DNA of 64,000 bases from Phycisphaerales bacterium (GTDB lineage Bacteria; Planctomycetota; Phycisphaerae; UBA1845; UTPLA1), in contig JACKHI010000002.1 in the NCBI GenBank assembly GCA_020639075.1, positions 186,001 to 250,000 on the forward strand, given 5' to 3'. Position 1 is the first letter of the stretch, and every line of letters begins with the position of its first letter. Below the pieces are notes generated by a model. The model saw nothing but the letters and a program-made list of their open reading frames with translations. It searched no databases and had not been told where the DNA came from. Positions 34,901 to 43,881 of this stretch are shown one piece after another. A program made the translations under genes and the position numbers.

Positions 34901-35807
34901 CGGCCGTATAGACCGCCCATACGTCCAATGCGCCCTGAGCCGTGCAGCTCGGATCGGGGTCGTCCAACGCGCTACCGGCATTCGAGATGATCGTCGTGCC
35001 GGAGCCAACGGGCACGGCCGATGCACAGACGTCGCCCGGGGGCGGGCAGGCGTCGACGCCGCAAGCGGTTCCGTCGCCAAGGTAAAGGCCGCCGGCATTT
35101 GTGCACGACGCTTCCGACGCATCCTGGCAAGTGTCGTTCCCGAGGCAGCAGGCGCCGCTGCAGTTCGTCGTGGCGCATGAGGAACCATCGCCCTTGTAGA
35201 CGCCGCCAAGACCGTCGCATTCGGGCGTGCCGCCAGTTACATCGGTGCACGTGCCGTCGAGCAGACAGCAAGCACCATTGCCGCCGGCGACGCAGGCGAT
35301 GTTGAGCGTGATGTCGCCGCAACGGATGTTGGAACCCGTGTCATAACCGGCGACTCGAATGACGTAATTCGTGCCGGACGCACAGGCGAAGGTCACTGTG
35401 GAGAGCAGTCCCGTGCCTTCATCGTCACTGCAGGCGATTTCAGTGCCGCCACAGATCGAGTCGTAGACCGTGAGGACGGTATCATTGACTGGGGCGAAGA
35501 GGCTGCCTTCCGTGTCAATCGTCGCTTCGCCCGTGCAGTCGGCCGTCCAGACGTACCAAACGTCATGGCCGGAAGTGTCCTGACAACTGGCGACGGCCTC
35601 GTCGGGATTCACGGTTCCGCAGTTGTTCCCTCCCGCGTTGGTTCCCGTCAGCACGGCGGTCGCGCCGGCACAGTCGTCGGATTGTGCGTGTGCCGCCCCG
35701 GACAGGGCCAGGAATGCGGCGACCGCGATGGCCGCCGAAGCGATCGAACGCACGGTTCGTTGCCGTGCGTTCGTACAGTTGCAATCTTCGCTGCATTTCC
35801 CTATCAC
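31944..35807 (-). CDS. Giant secreted Cys-rich modular protein with dockerin-like pair
   Basis: 1287 residues from GTG 35807, chosen because GGGAGG lies 6 bases before it. Basic n-region and signal peptide (IAVAAFLALSGAAHAQ). Eight Cys modules follow the pattern [GA]xCC-x(4-6)-C-x(6-10)-C-x3-GGx[YF]xGDGxxC-x(2-4)-C (e.g. GACCLGGDCQSLTAGNC). They alternate with six beta-sandwich domains resembling bacterial pre-peptidase-C-like folds (DVWYVWTADCTGEATIDTEG, NDTVLTVYDSICGG). Between modules lies a dockerin-like pair of calcium loops (DLNGDSLLDGRDI; DINDDNVLDDLDI). It lacks a PEP-CTERM tail. Probably an extracellular, disulfide-stabilised adhesive or surface protein of a type frequent in Phycisphaerae-like genomes; ligand unknown. 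Confidence 0.88.
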   Translation of the reverse strand: MIGKCSEDCNCTNARQRTVRSIASAAIAVAAFLALSGAAHAQSDDCAGATAVLTGTNAGGNNCGTVNPDEAVASCQDTSGHDVWYVWTADCTGEATIDTEGSLFAPVNDTVLTVYDSICGGTEIACSDDEGTGLLSTVTFACASGTNYVIRVAGYDTGSNIRCGDITLNIACVAGGNGACCLLDGTCTDVTGGTPECDGLGGVYKGDGSSCATTNCSGACCLGNDTCQDASEASCTNAGGLYLGDGTACGVDACPPPGDVCASAVPVGSGTTIISNAGSALDDPDPSCTAQGALDVWAVYTAEQNGSLLIDTCGTWFDSNNPANIDTILAAYDGSCGGPELDCDDDCTTSGSDPSQAPCIDEPQASGNTRDSCICIDNVTIGQLIYIQVQDYNGDNTGDITLTITPNGCPPPTGSCCLSDGTCTIEGEVVCGNLGGAYGGDGSDCSVTCFGACCLPANGGCVSETEVSCTNAGGTFAGAGTICFSYDIGTGTSNGGYICEGSCADLTTLRSSPAQAAAIDITFNNDLATADVAEGTCTGSGGGNVQNDALFRYLAISDTFGPCDVTITVTPTGYDAVLVVRDNCPGAELACSDNAGVGGVESVTIPNYGPGSFVYIQVGDAGTTEGGGETQLEVTCSTASGACCLGGDCQSLTAGNCLLAGGIYKGDGTDCLTSCFGACCFGDGTCGAQTEMFCTSAGGSYQGDGVDCTPNPCPQPPENDTCATATVVDCNTGTIAGVTLDLANPDHTLVSSGSCTGFTADGPDVVYSFTPTSDLLVSTGMANVSGFDAAIYVVTDCLDTNGSCVAGDDSGGIEEVSFTALAGTTYYIITDSYTADPSPGTSFDFFINCQAVCGTCPGDLNGDSLLDGRDIQSFTNCYLSEFGTAPSNACKCADINDDNVLDDLDITAFVDVILNGGGICNAGACCYLDGGSAACTITDETGCTNLGGTFTLGGDCSGDPCPAGRCCTNDGATCNDIPEVECAAIAGDFAAGLDCTNDPCPTPLSNDDCIDATIITTLPYSDLGVDLPAATDDFNVFPDCLGSSCDAGMNVNNGVWYTYTPSGDCHATITATGLDGATSVWTGPDCGNLTQLVCSDPSTLEVDLTGGTQYWILVCKWSCASEPTGPMDFTMECDVPPPAPVNDDCDGALTIFDGATPIDLTGATDSNLPACGDFSLAPDAVRSDLFYTYVATCTGTLFVDTCGNSFDARLAIYDVDCAAIAGGALPIECNDDHGNSNEMDTGNDCPDALSASFSVPVTSGVTYIVRVGSYGAPPSTGMFNLNIACTP

Positions 35808-36480
35808 GATGTTCCTCCCAAAATTAGAACAGGCTACTGCCACTGCGCAACAAGACACCGACCCGTTCGGCGTTGTCGATCGCAGCTCAAGTTCAGATGG
35901 ATCAAGATCCTGGCGGGACGCGCAACGTGCCGCATCCGCCCGATAAGGCGGATGAGGCCATGGATTGCGGCGATAAGAAAGTCATGCACGCGGCTCCGCG
36001 CGCAGGCCCTCGACTTCGAATTCCCTACCGTTTGAGGTCAATTATCTCCTACTTACCTTCCAACCGGCTCGCGGACGTATCGTCGCGTTCGGCGCGCTGC
36101 GTGGTCGCAGATTTCGGCGAATCTGCATGCATGGCACACAAGGCTGGTGCTGCCGTCCACTTTACTTGCGCGCGAGTCGTTCGATCGTTCTGAGTGCGCA
36201 CCCTGAGCGGGAACGGACGTCGGCTGTCCGTTCGACGCTCGCGCAACAGCGACCGCGTCACGCATGCGCGTGATTTGGTCGACGCTCGCTCTTTTCGGTC
36301 GGGAAAAGAAATCGCCCCTACGCTTACACGCGCATGGGCGCCGGATTATTCCGTGCGATCGTGAATTTTGCGCTAGCTGCAGAATCGGACCTGGCCCGGT
36401 TCAGGTCCGAATACAACTCAGATCAAGGTTGACGCATTTGGCGGCAGCGCGCAAGGGGGAACGAGGACGACTTGTTTGAT
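35808..36480. other. 673-bp stretch without a convincing gene
   Basis: Short open frames on both strands (e.g. plus 35873..36193, minus 36053..36265) have no ribosome site, domain or signal peptide I can recognise. The part next to 35807 should contain the promoter of the giant secreted protein. No RNA gene or repeat seen. Confidence 0.4.
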
Positions 36481-36894
36481 TCAATCCGAGGAGCCGTCGT
36501 CGACGGCGCTCTTCACTTTCTCCACGGCCTGTGTCGTCGCCTTCTTGGCGCGTTCGACGGCCTGCGTCGTGGCTTTCTTCGCTTTGTCGACGTACGGCTT
36601 GGCGTCTTCGGCGACTTCCTTCGCCTTTTCGATCGCCTGGGTCGTCGCCTCCTTCGCTTTGTCGCGCATCTCGCGGCCGACTTGTTTGCCTTCCTCGTAA
36701 AGTTCCTTCGCCTTCGCCGCGCCACGATCGATCATCGGCTCGAGTTTCTCCTCGGCCTTCTCCGCCGCACGCGTTGCGGCGTTCTTTGCTTCGCGCGCCT
36801 TCTCTCTGGCCCGGTCAACGTCTTTCGGGTCGCAGCCGCTGGCGAGCAGCAGGCCAATTCCGCTGATGGCAAGTATCCCCGTGTGAATTCTCAT
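36481..36894 (-). CDS. LEA-like coiled-coil lipoprotein
   Basis: 137 residues from ATG 36894, preceded by AGGAGG. Signal MRIHTGILAISGIGLLLASG, then Cys: a good lipobox (LASGC). The mature part is one long amphipathic helix of Ala/Lys/Glu with repeated phrases AKEATTQAIEKAKE, AKKATTQAVERA and KKATTQAVEKVK, ending DDGSSD. This resembles group-3 LEA/YtjA-type stress proteins, but the repeat is too degenerate to assign. Expected to be anchored in the outer or inner membrane facing the periplasm. Confidence 0.75.
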   Translation of the reverse strand: MRIHTGILAISGIGLLLASGCDPKDVDRAREKAREAKNAATRAAEKAEEKLEPMIDRGAAKAKELYEEGKQVGREMRDKAKEATTQAIEKAKEVAEDAKPYVDKAKKATTQAVERAKKATTQAVEKVKSAVDDGSSD

Positions 36895-37160
36895 CGCAGT
36901 CGTCCTCCTGTCGAAGCCGGTGGCGATCGTCGTGCGGATCGTCAACGGCGAATTGTCGCTTCATGTGAAATTATTGTGCCATCATCCGGATGTAGCCACT
37001 ATAGACGGAATCGCGTTTTTGAATGCGGGTAGCCGTTTTTTGCGATGTCGTGCCGATGCAGGCGGTTGGGATCCGCATCGTGGCGAACCCGACAGTTGCG
37101 GAGTCTTGGTAGGAGGGAATATCGGGACACTTCGTCGGCTGTGGATTATCATCATCGGTT

Positions 37161-37901
37161 ATGGAGCGAGCAGAACTTATTCAAGCGTTGAAGGACCGAT
37201 TCGAGTCGGACGCATTTCTCGGCGCCGCCTCATTGCCGGTTTTCGGCGAGCCGGAGCCCGTGATGCATCGCGTTCCGATGGCGGACGACGAGATCGAGCG
37301 GCGACGGGTCGCACTTCAGGTCATCGACGATTCGGAAGTGAAGGGCTGCACGCAATGCGGTCTTGCCGAAACGCGGACGAAGACGGCGTTCGGCGTCGGC
37401 GCGCCGAATGCGAGAATCATGTTCGTCGGCGAGGCGCCGGGGCACGATGAGGACGTGCAGGGCGAACCCTTCGTCGGCAAGGCGGGGCAGCTCCTGACGA
37501 AGATGATCGAGGCGGGAATGGGCCTGAAGCGCGCCGACGTATACATCTGCAACATTCTGAAGTGCCGGCCGCCGAACAATCGAAATCCGGCGCCGGACGA
37601 AGTGCTCGCCTGCAGGAACTACCTTTGGCGGCAGATCGAAATCGTCCAGCCCGAAGTCATCATCGCGCTCGGCGCGCCGGCGGCGCAGACGTTGTTGAAC
37701 ACGCGCGAAGGAATAGGCCGGCTGCGCTCCGAGTGGCACGACTTCTATCCGAGCGGCACTACGGGCGTCGGCGATCCGATTCCGCTCATGCCGACGTATC
37801 ATCCCGCCTATCTGCTGCGCAGTCCGGATGAGAAGAACAAGGCGTGGGCCGATCTGAAGCTCGTCATGTCGCGACTTGGACTTCCGCTACCAACGCGGTA
37901 G
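37161..37901 (+). CDS. Uracil-DNA glycosylase, family 4 ([4Fe-4S])
   Basis: 246 residues. After a 55-residue extension comes the family-4 domain: CTQCGLAETRTKTAFGVG (first Cys pair), MFVGEAPGHDEDVQGEPFVG and KAGQLL (active site loop GEAPG), YICNILKCRPPNNRNPAPDE and LACRNYL (further Cys for the cluster), and MPTYHPAYLLR (the HPaxLLR motif contacting DNA). It removes uracil from DNA, produced by cytosine deamination, as the first step of base excision repair. Stands alone; no ribosome site is obvious. Confidence 0.93.
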   Translation: MERAELIQALKDRFESDAFLGAASLPVFGEPEPVMHRVPMADDEIERRRVALQVIDDSEVKGCTQCGLAETRTKTAFGVGAPNARIMFVGEAPGHDEDVQGEPFVGKAGQLLTKMIEAGMGLKRADVYICNILKCRPPNNRNPAPDEVLACRNYLWRQIEIVQPEVIIALGAPAAQTLLNTREGIGRLRSEWHDFYPSGTTGVGDPIPLMPTYHPAYLLRSPDEKNKAWADLKLVMSRLGLPLPTR

Positions 37902-38302
37902 CGGCACGCCGGCGTTGACGAGAGTGTCGTGATTTCCGATCGGACATTTCGTCCGGCGCCTCTTTCATGTTATGTAAGTCACATCACAGCCGAGAGCGGC
38001 AGGCGAACGGGCATTCGCAAAGACGTCATCCATTTCGTTGTCCGGTAAATCCCAAGCGAATTCGCAAGTCGTCCGGGATGTCGGCATCGCTGCGCAGCGC
38101 AGCATCGCGGCTCGCTGCATCGTCCCGGCGCGTTATTCGCGGACCGTCCGCTAATGGCGCGCAATTAACAAGTCGCCATATCGGACAGTCCGTTTATGCG
38201 TCATGTTGAATCGTTGACACTGTTCGGCGCGCCGAGTACTTTCGACTCCATACGGTACGCGGGGGGGTAAAACGACAAATGTCTTTGCCAAGAGAGGCAC
38301 GC
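37902..38302. other. 401-bp stretch without a convincing gene
   Basis: Only short frames without recognisable protein sequence. There is a GC-rich stretch with local symmetry (GCATCGCTGCGCAGCGCAGCATCGCG region, about 38082-38110), but no clear terminator or tRNA. Confidence 0.4.
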
Positions 38303-38743
38303 ATGGAAGCCTACGAAATCGCAACTGCCCGCCCTCGCTTCAATCCGCATTCGACCGGGCGGATATTCACGATCGAGCAGGCCAATCGCGCGCTCCCGTT
38401 GGTGAGCCGCGTCGTCAGCGACATCGTCCAGCAGCAGCGGGACGTGTGCGCGCTCGAAGAGATGCTCCAGGAGATGCACTCACGGGACTGGGACGCCAGC
38501 CAGGAGCGATACACGATGGCGCTGGAGCGTCTGCGGGATTTGATCGACGAATTGTCGGACGTCGGTTGCCAGCTTCGCGATTGGCGGCGCGGCATTGTCG
38601 ATTTTCCGGCGATCCACAACGATCGTCGAGTCGAACTCTGCTGGCGTCTCGGCGAGCGCCGCATCTGCCATTGGCACGAACCGGAGGCGGGTTTCCGCTG
38701 CCGCCAGCCGATCGACGAGCGATTCCGCCAGCGGGCTCAATAG
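38303..38743 (+). CDS. DUF2203 family protein
   Basis: 146 residues from ATG 38303, with GAGAGG 6 bases upstream; ATG 38279 is the longer option. Family signatures: RIFTIEQANRALPLVSRVVS near the start and, in the C-terminal half, VGCQLRDWRRGIVDFPAIHN, VELCWRLGERRICHWHEPEA, GFRCRQPI. DUF2203 proteins are small, widespread and uncharacterised; the conserved LCWxLGE..I..WH segment suggests a ligand or metal site. No export signal. Confidence 0.88.
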   Translation: MEAYEIATARPRFNPHSTGRIFTIEQANRALPLVSRVVSDIVQQQRDVCALEEMLQEMHSRDWDASQERYTMALERLRDLIDELSDVGCQLRDWRRGIVDFPAIHNDRRVELCWRLGERRICHWHEPEAGFRCRQPIDERFRQRAQ

Positions 38744-38869
38744 CGTCTGTCCGGCGTCTTAGCACGTTCAATTCCGAAACTCGATGCGGTCCGATCAAGG
38801 CCGGATCTGCGCCGCCGGATTTCGCAATTCCATTCCCGATCGGCTAAAAAGGCCGTACAATCCGGCGGA

Positions 38870-39946
38870 ATGACCACGAGCCGTGTCCCAACACGATTGG
38901 ACCGAGGATTGCGCTGGCGGACGCGCGATGTGCGCGACGGTCTTCGCATGGATCGATCGCTTCGCCTGATCGTCGTGATTCCCGCACTGAACGAGGAGGC
39001 AACGATCGATCGCGTCGTTCGTGCCGTGCCGCGTTCGATGCCGGGCATCGGCGAGGTCGACGTTCTCGTGATCGACGACGGGAGTACGGATCGAACGGCG
39101 GAACTGGCGATTGCCGCCGGGGCAGAGGTCATTCATCACGTCACGCCGCGCGGCGTCGGCTCGGCGTTTCAGTCGGCGCTGAACGAAGCTATTGAGCACG
39201 GCGCCGATCTGATCGTCAACATTGACGCCGACGGTCAATTCGACCCCGCTGACATTCCGCGACTTGTGGCCCCCGTCGTATCGGGCGAGGCGGATTTTGC
39301 GACGGCGTCGCGCTTTATGGACCCGGCGCTCGTGCCAGACATGCCGTGGATGAAGCGTTGGGGCAATCGACAGATGAGCCGGTTGATCTCCAGCATGACC
39401 CGGCAGCGGTTTCACGACGTCTCGTGCGGTATGCGATGCTACAACCGGCGAGCGGCATTGAGTCTGAATCTGCTTGGTCGGTTCACATACACGCAGGAAG
39501 TATTCCTGAATCTCGCCTACAAGGACATGCGCATCGTCGAAGTGCCGATCCGCGTACGGGGTGTGCGAGAATTCGGGAAGAGTCGCGTCGCCGGCAGCAT
39601 TTTCAAGTATGCCAGCAAGACGTCGCGCATCATTTTCCGCTGCTATCGCGATTACCATCCGATGCAATTCTTCGGCGGTCTCGGCGCGTTGCTGATGGGG
39701 TTGGCATGCATCTTCGGCGGTTTTCTGCTCTGGCACTACCTCAGCTCGGGTGGTCTGTCGCCGCATAAATGGGCGGGCTTCGTGAGTGGTGGGTTCGCAT
39801 TGCTCAGCGTCTTCATGTTCTTCGCCGGAATGATCGGCGACATGCTCAATCGCCATCGCATCTATCTTGAAGAGCTGCTCTATCGTCAGCGATTAGCGGC
39901 CCGCAACGAATCGTCCGTCGATGCCGAGTCGGATTCGGCCCGCTGA
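38870..39946 (+). CDS. GT2 family glycosyltransferase with C-terminal membrane helices
   Basis: 358 residues; ATG 38948 (MDRSLRLIVVIPALNEEAT) is an alternative start. GT-A domain: VVIPALNEEATIDRVV, DVLVIDDGSTDRTAELA, GVGSAFQSALNEAIEHGADL, NIDADGQFDPADIPRLV, DVSCGMRCYNRRAAL and FTYTQEVFLNLAYKDMRIVE. Two C-terminal membrane segments follow (GGLGALLMGLACIFGGFLLW; FALLSVFMFFAGMIGD). This is the dolichyl-phosphate mannose synthase-like layout, so a polyprenyl-phosphate acceptor is likely. Its last 61 bases overlap the 3' end of the convergent trkH-like gene. Confidence 0.88.
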   Translation: MTTSRVPTRLDRGLRWRTRDVRDGLRMDRSLRLIVVIPALNEEATIDRVVRAVPRSMPGIGEVDVLVIDDGSTDRTAELAIAAGAEVIHHVTPRGVGSAFQSALNEAIEHGADLIVNIDADGQFDPADIPRLVAPVVSGEADFATASRFMDPALVPDMPWMKRWGNRQMSRLISSMTRQRFHDVSCGMRCYNRRAALSLNLLGRFTYTQEVFLNLAYKDMRIVEVPIRVRGVREFGKSRVAGSIFKYASKTSRIIFRCYRDYHPMQFFGGLGALLMGLACIFGGFLLWHYLSSGGLSPHKWAGFVSGGFALLSVFMFFAGMIGDMLNRHRIYLEELLYRQRLAARNESSVDAESDSAR

Positions 39947-41655
39947 GTTGTCTGTTGGCTGATGAGCGTCATTGTCGTCGCCCAGAACCAGAGCGGCCAG
40001 AGCCGACCGACCAGCATCAGTACGATGGCGACAAGGCGTCCCGGCGTCGTCAGGTGATGGACAAGCCCCGTAGATAGTCCGACGTTGTTGAGGGAGGCGA
40101 TTGCGTCGAACGTCGTGTCGTATCGGGCGGCCGATGTGGTCAGACCCAATAGCAGCGTTCCGATCCAGTTCATCGCCAGCCAGCCGACAAGCCCCCACAA
40201 GAATCGCTTCACGACGATTCGGCGTCGGGAGACGATCGGATCCGGGTCGGGAGCCATTGCGATGTCGCGCTTTTGTGGGCGGACGAGCAGGAGGCCGAAC
40301 AGTGACGTTCGGATACCGCCGGATGTGCCGGCGAGACTCCCCCCGATGAACATCGCCGCTGCAAGCAGAACGAGGGAAGGCCAGCTCAACGTACCGACGG
40401 ATACGGGAATGCTCTGGAGTCCCGCGGATCGCACGGTTGACGCAACGAGTACGGCGAGCGGCCACGGGCTTGTTCGATTGTCCCGCATGGCGGGTTGGTT
40501 GACGCTCGGTTCAAACGGCAAAGCGGGACGCCAATCGCCGAATACTGACGCGGGATTTTCGAAATAGAACAAAACGACAGTCAATAGCAGCAGAATGACT
40601 AACGCCGCGAAGGCATCAAATGTCGCCATGCGTCCGAGCCGATTGGTTGCGAGCACTTCAGGCGGCGGCTTCTTGCCAAGCAGTTCGAAGAGTATCGGAA
40701 TTCCGAGCGAGCCCGCGATGGCGAGCGACGTGATCGTTAGAAACACGCGTCGATCAGCGAAGTAACTCGCGAGGCCATCGGGACGCATCATGATGCCTGT
40801 ATTCCATAAGGCTGAGCCGGCGTGGACAATGCTCCACCACAATCGTTCGATCATTGTCGGCGCGTCTTCGGTACGCCACGCCGTGAAGAGGATGGCGACG
40901 CCCGCGAGTTGGGCGAAGACGGCTGCGATATAGACTCGGCGCAGCGACGGCGGACGATGCAGGATGGGCCGAACGAGCGAGAGGCCTATCGCGGCAAAGA
41001 CAAACCCCGAGAACTGCGTCAGCGCAATGATGACGCTTTGCCCGAACGTCGTGTAGTCGTCGGCGAAGCTGAAGGCGAAGGACCCGACGAGGCATGCCGC
41101 CCCGACGGCTGTGTGCAGGCTGCTGACGATATGGCTCGCGAAGTTGTGTCGATAGTCGGGAACGCCGGCCTGCATGGCGATCGGCAGGGCGAGGATGATG
41201 GCGGCGACGAGGATGAGCGCCAGCCATGGGCCTGCGACAACGCGGAGCAGTCGTCCGGGGGCGTCTAGCGACTGTTCGATTCGGCGATGGAGGCGAGCGA
41301 GGGCGTCGATGGCGATGACGCCGGCGACGTAGCCCGTGGATGCGATAAGAGCGGGGCTGACGCGTCCGAGGCCGATGCTCAGGCCGATGCCGGTGATGGC
41401 AACCACTGCAAATACGACGATGTCAATGGAGGCAATCGGGCTGGACGATCGACGGCCGATGGTGCCCCGCAGCCAGGCAAACAGCAACGGAAGCTGGCAG
41501 ACGACGATGACGGCCGTGGGAAGGGCGGCGTTGCTTCGGCTATCCCGTGCCATCAGTGCGGCCGCGGCAATGCCCAGCGCCGCCAGCTCGGTCCATCGAC
41601 GGCGTGCATTCGGCCCGTCTGCCGGTGGAATCGCTGTCGATGCGGCCGGTTTCAT
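39886..41655 (-). CDS. TrkH/KtrB-like cation channel subunit
   Basis: 589 residues with about 12 hydrophobic segments. Four pore-loop motifs can be lined up with TrkH/KtrB: HAGSALWNTGIMM, STVRSAGLQSIPVS, FIGGSLAGTSGGIRTS and FDAIASLNNVGLSTGL, each ending with the filter glycine. It should pass K+ (or Na+) across the inner membrane. The N-terminal 130 residues are more divergent, with extra helices. No TrkA/KtrA regulatory subunit lies next to it. Confidence 0.87.
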   Translation of the reverse strand: MKPAASTAIPPADGPNARRRWTELAALGIAAAALMARDSRSNAALPTAVIVVCQLPLLFAWLRGTIGRRSSSPIASIDIVVFAVVAITGIGLSIGLGRVSPALIASTGYVAGVIAIDALARLHRRIEQSLDAPGRLLRVVAGPWLALILVAAIILALPIAMQAGVPDYRHNFASHIVSSLHTAVGAACLVGSFAFSFADDYTTFGQSVIIALTQFSGFVFAAIGLSLVRPILHRPPSLRRVYIAAVFAQLAGVAILFTAWRTEDAPTMIERLWWSIVHAGSALWNTGIMMRPDGLASYFADRRVFLTITSLAIAGSLGIPILFELLGKKPPPEVLATNRLGRMATFDAFAALVILLLLTVVLFYFENPASVFGDWRPALPFEPSVNQPAMRDNRTSPWPLAVLVASTVRSAGLQSIPVSVGTLSWPSLVLLAAAMFIGGSLAGTSGGIRTSLFGLLLVRPQKRDIAMAPDPDPIVSRRRIVVKRFLWGLVGWLAMNWIGTLLLGLTTSAARYDTTFDAIASLNNVGLSTGLVHHLTTPGRLVAIVLMLVGRLWPLWFWATTMTLISQQTTQRAESDSASTDDSLRAANR

Positions 41656-41769
41656 GGCGGAACCGTAGCGATGAAGCCGTGGATTCGCAACGGGGTCGTA
41701 ACATCAAAAGGCTCGCGACTGTTCGTGGATCACCGAATCCCGTAGACTACGGGGCGAGCTGTTTGAAAC

Positions 41770-42930
41770 ATGACGCGACGACTGCAACGTCAGACAACCT
41801 GTTCGATTCCATGGGTGTTCATGGGCCTGTTGCTGTTCGGAGCGACGCGACCGGCCGTGGCTCACAATCTGTCCGTGACGCAGACGCTCGTTATCTTCAA
41901 GACGGACGGCACTTATCTCATTGATATCCGAATGCACCTGGATGCGCTGGCCCTGGGGATGTCGGCGGACACACCTGCGGAAGCAGCCGTAGACGCGCTG
42001 CGGGGGCTGTCGCCGGAGGACCTGCAGAAACGCGTCGACGACTTGGCGAGTATGCTGAGCCATCGAACACGCATCCGATTCGATGACATCAAACAGCGGC
42101 CCCAACCGACGTTCCCCGAATACCACACGACGCTCGCGGCGTCTTCGCCCGAGCCGACGGTCCTGGGCACCACAGCGCGATCCGAAGGGCGGGTTCCGGA
42201 GAACGCGAAGACGTTTCGGATCGGTCTGTCGCGCGCATTCGGCATGACGCAGGTCACGATTGTCGAGGAAGGGACGGGTGTCGTTCAGAAACACTTGTTG
42301 TCGGCGGGTGAGGATACGCCGACGTTTAGCTTCGGCGGTTCGCCAACAGCGGCGAATGCGGCGGATTGGCGGGAAACATTCGGCCGTTACATTATCGCTG
42401 GATTCGAGCACATTATTCCGTTGGGGATCGATCACATCCTGTTCGTCCTGGGCCTGTTTCTGCTCAGCACGAAACTGAGCTCATTGTTATGGCAGATCTC
42501 GGCGTTCACGATCGCCCATTCCATATCGCTGGCCCTTGCCATGGGGGGCGTCGTCTCGCTGCCGGCCGGTATCGTTGAGCCGCTGATCGCGTTGTCGATC
42601 GCGTACGTAGCGATCGAGAACATCGCAACGAAGAACATGAAGCCGTGGCGGCCGTTCGTCGTATTCGCGTTCGGTCTGCTGCACGGAATGGGATTTGCGG
42701 GTGTTCTGATGGAACTCGGGTTCCCGCAGGGCCAGTTCGCGACGGCGTTGGTTGGATTCAATCTCGGCGTGGAGTTTGGGCAACTCTCTGTCGTGGCGAT
42801 CGCGTTTCTTGCCGTCGGCTGGTTTCAAAAGAAGGACTGGTATCGCGCGGCGGTTGTCGTGCCGCAATCTCTGCTGATCGCCGCCGTCGGTCTCTACTGG
42901 ACTGTCGAGCGCATCGCGGCGGCGGCGTGA
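41770..42930 (+). CDS. HupE/UreJ-like membrane protein with large extracytoplasmic domain
   Basis: 386 residues. Signal peptide (VFMGLLLFGATRPAVAH), then a 160-residue extracytoplasmic domain, then six helices with the HupE/UreJ_2 signatures GFEHIIPLGIDHILFVLGLF, FTIAHSISLALAMGG, AYVAIENI and FGLLHGMGFAGVL. His residues in the helices (FEHII, GIDHIL, IAHS, LLHGMG) resemble the metal-transport group of this family. Role may be nickel, cobalt or other metal transport, but this long subfamily is not characterised. Confidence 0.85.
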   Translation: MTRRLQRQTTCSIPWVFMGLLLFGATRPAVAHNLSVTQTLVIFKTDGTYLIDIRMHLDALALGMSADTPAEAAVDALRGLSPEDLQKRVDDLASMLSHRTRIRFDDIKQRPQPTFPEYHTTLAASSPEPTVLGTTARSEGRVPENAKTFRIGLSRAFGMTQVTIVEEGTGVVQKHLLSAGEDTPTFSFGGSPTAANAADWRETFGRYIIAGFEHIIPLGIDHILFVLGLFLLSTKLSSLLWQISAFTIAHSISLALAMGGVVSLPAGIVEPLIALSIAYVAIENIATKNMKPWRPFVVFAFGLLHGMGFAGVLMELGFPQGQFATALVGFNLGVEFGQLSVVAIAFLAVGWFQKKDWYRAAVVVPQSLLIAAVGLYWTVERIAAAA

Positions 42931-42984
42931 CGACTTAGAAATGCCCCGCATGTCTTCAGCGGGGGCTCGCGTGAGCAATCCGGC

Positions 42985-43881
42985 TCAATCCTTGTCAGTT
43001 ATCGCCGCGTCTTCGTCCTCTTCGTGAACGATGTGCAGCGCGGGCGATTCCTCGGCGACCTCAGCCGCTTCGACATCGGGGCGTTCCGCCGCGATGTCGT
43101 TTTCGTGTGTACTGTCAATGTCCTCGTTCATCGATTCGGATTCGATGGTATCGTCCGCTTCGGTCTTTTCGACCTTCTTGCTCGGCGGCCGAAGCGCTTC
43201 CACCTGCGGCAGATCTTCCAATGATGGAAGCCCGAAGACTTCGAGGAACTTCTTGGTCGTGCCATAGAGCAGCGGGCGTCCGAGATCTTCGGCGCGGCCT
43301 GCAATCTTGACGATGTTCATCTCACGCAGCCGATTAATCATTTCTCCGGCGGCCACGCCTCGAATCGCCTCCACTTCGGCGCGCGTGCACGGCTGCTTGT
43401 AGGCGACGATGGCCAGCGTCTCCATGGCGGCGGGGGAGAGCTTCGTTTCCTGACGAACGCGAAGCAGTTTCGTCAGCCAGTGGTTGTATTGGGGGCGCGT
43501 GAGGATCTGAAATCCACCCGCGACTTCCTCGATACGAAATGACAGACCGAGTTCGTCGTAGTCGGCATTCAACGCCTGAATGTGCTTCTTGATGTCCCGG
43601 CCCGTGCCCGCCTCGATAATGGAGGCAATTTTTCCGGGCGTCAGAGGACTCTCGGCGGCCATCAGGACGGCCTCGACGATGCGCTTCGGATCGGCCGTTG
43701 GTGCGTCCGGCGCGAGTTGGTTGTTGTTCGCTGTGGACGGCTCTTCGCCAATCGGCGTGGTTGTCGATTCCGTGTCCCCCGGCTCGCCAGTGTCGGACGG
43801 AGTTTCGTTTTCGCGGGCGTCATCCGGCATGATCTGATCTTCGGTTGGACCGGTTTCGGCGAGAGTCGTGCTGCCATCCAT
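42985..43881 (-). CDS. scpB: Segregation and condensation protein B
   Basis: 298 residues; AAGGAG at good distance from the ATG. Two winged-helix domains at about 62-225: PKRIVEAVLMAAESPLTPGK, FRIEEVAGGFQILTRPQYNH, KLSPAAMETLAIVAYKQPCT, RAEVEAIRGV and LGRPLLYGTTKKFLEVFGL. These are diagnostic of ScpB, the kleisin-associated subunit of the SMC-ScpAB chromosome condensation complex. Long acidic extensions at both ends (Glu/Asp/Thr-rich) are unusual compared with the approximately 190-residue Bacillus protein. scpA is not adjacent. Confidence 0.93.
   Translation of the reverse strand: MDGSTTLAETGPTEDQIMPDDARENETPSDTGEPGDTESTTTPIGEEPSTANNNQLAPDAPTADPKRIVEAVLMAAESPLTPGKIASIIEAGTGRDIKKHIQALNADYDELGLSFRIEEVAGGFQILTRPQYNHWLTKLLRVRQETKLSPAAMETLAIVAYKQPCTRAEVEAIRGVAAGEMINRLREMNIVKIAGRAEDLGRPLLYGTTKKFLEVFGLPSLEDLPQVEALRPPSKKVEKTEADDTIESESMNEDIDSTHENDIAAERPDVEAAEVAEESPALHIVHEEDEDAAITDKD

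Noticed and set aside
39886..39946. 61-bp tail-to-tail overlap of GT2 and trkH-like genes as a sign of frameshift
   Set aside because: Both C-termini are plausible low-complexity tails and both frames are intact; convergent overlaps of this size are common.
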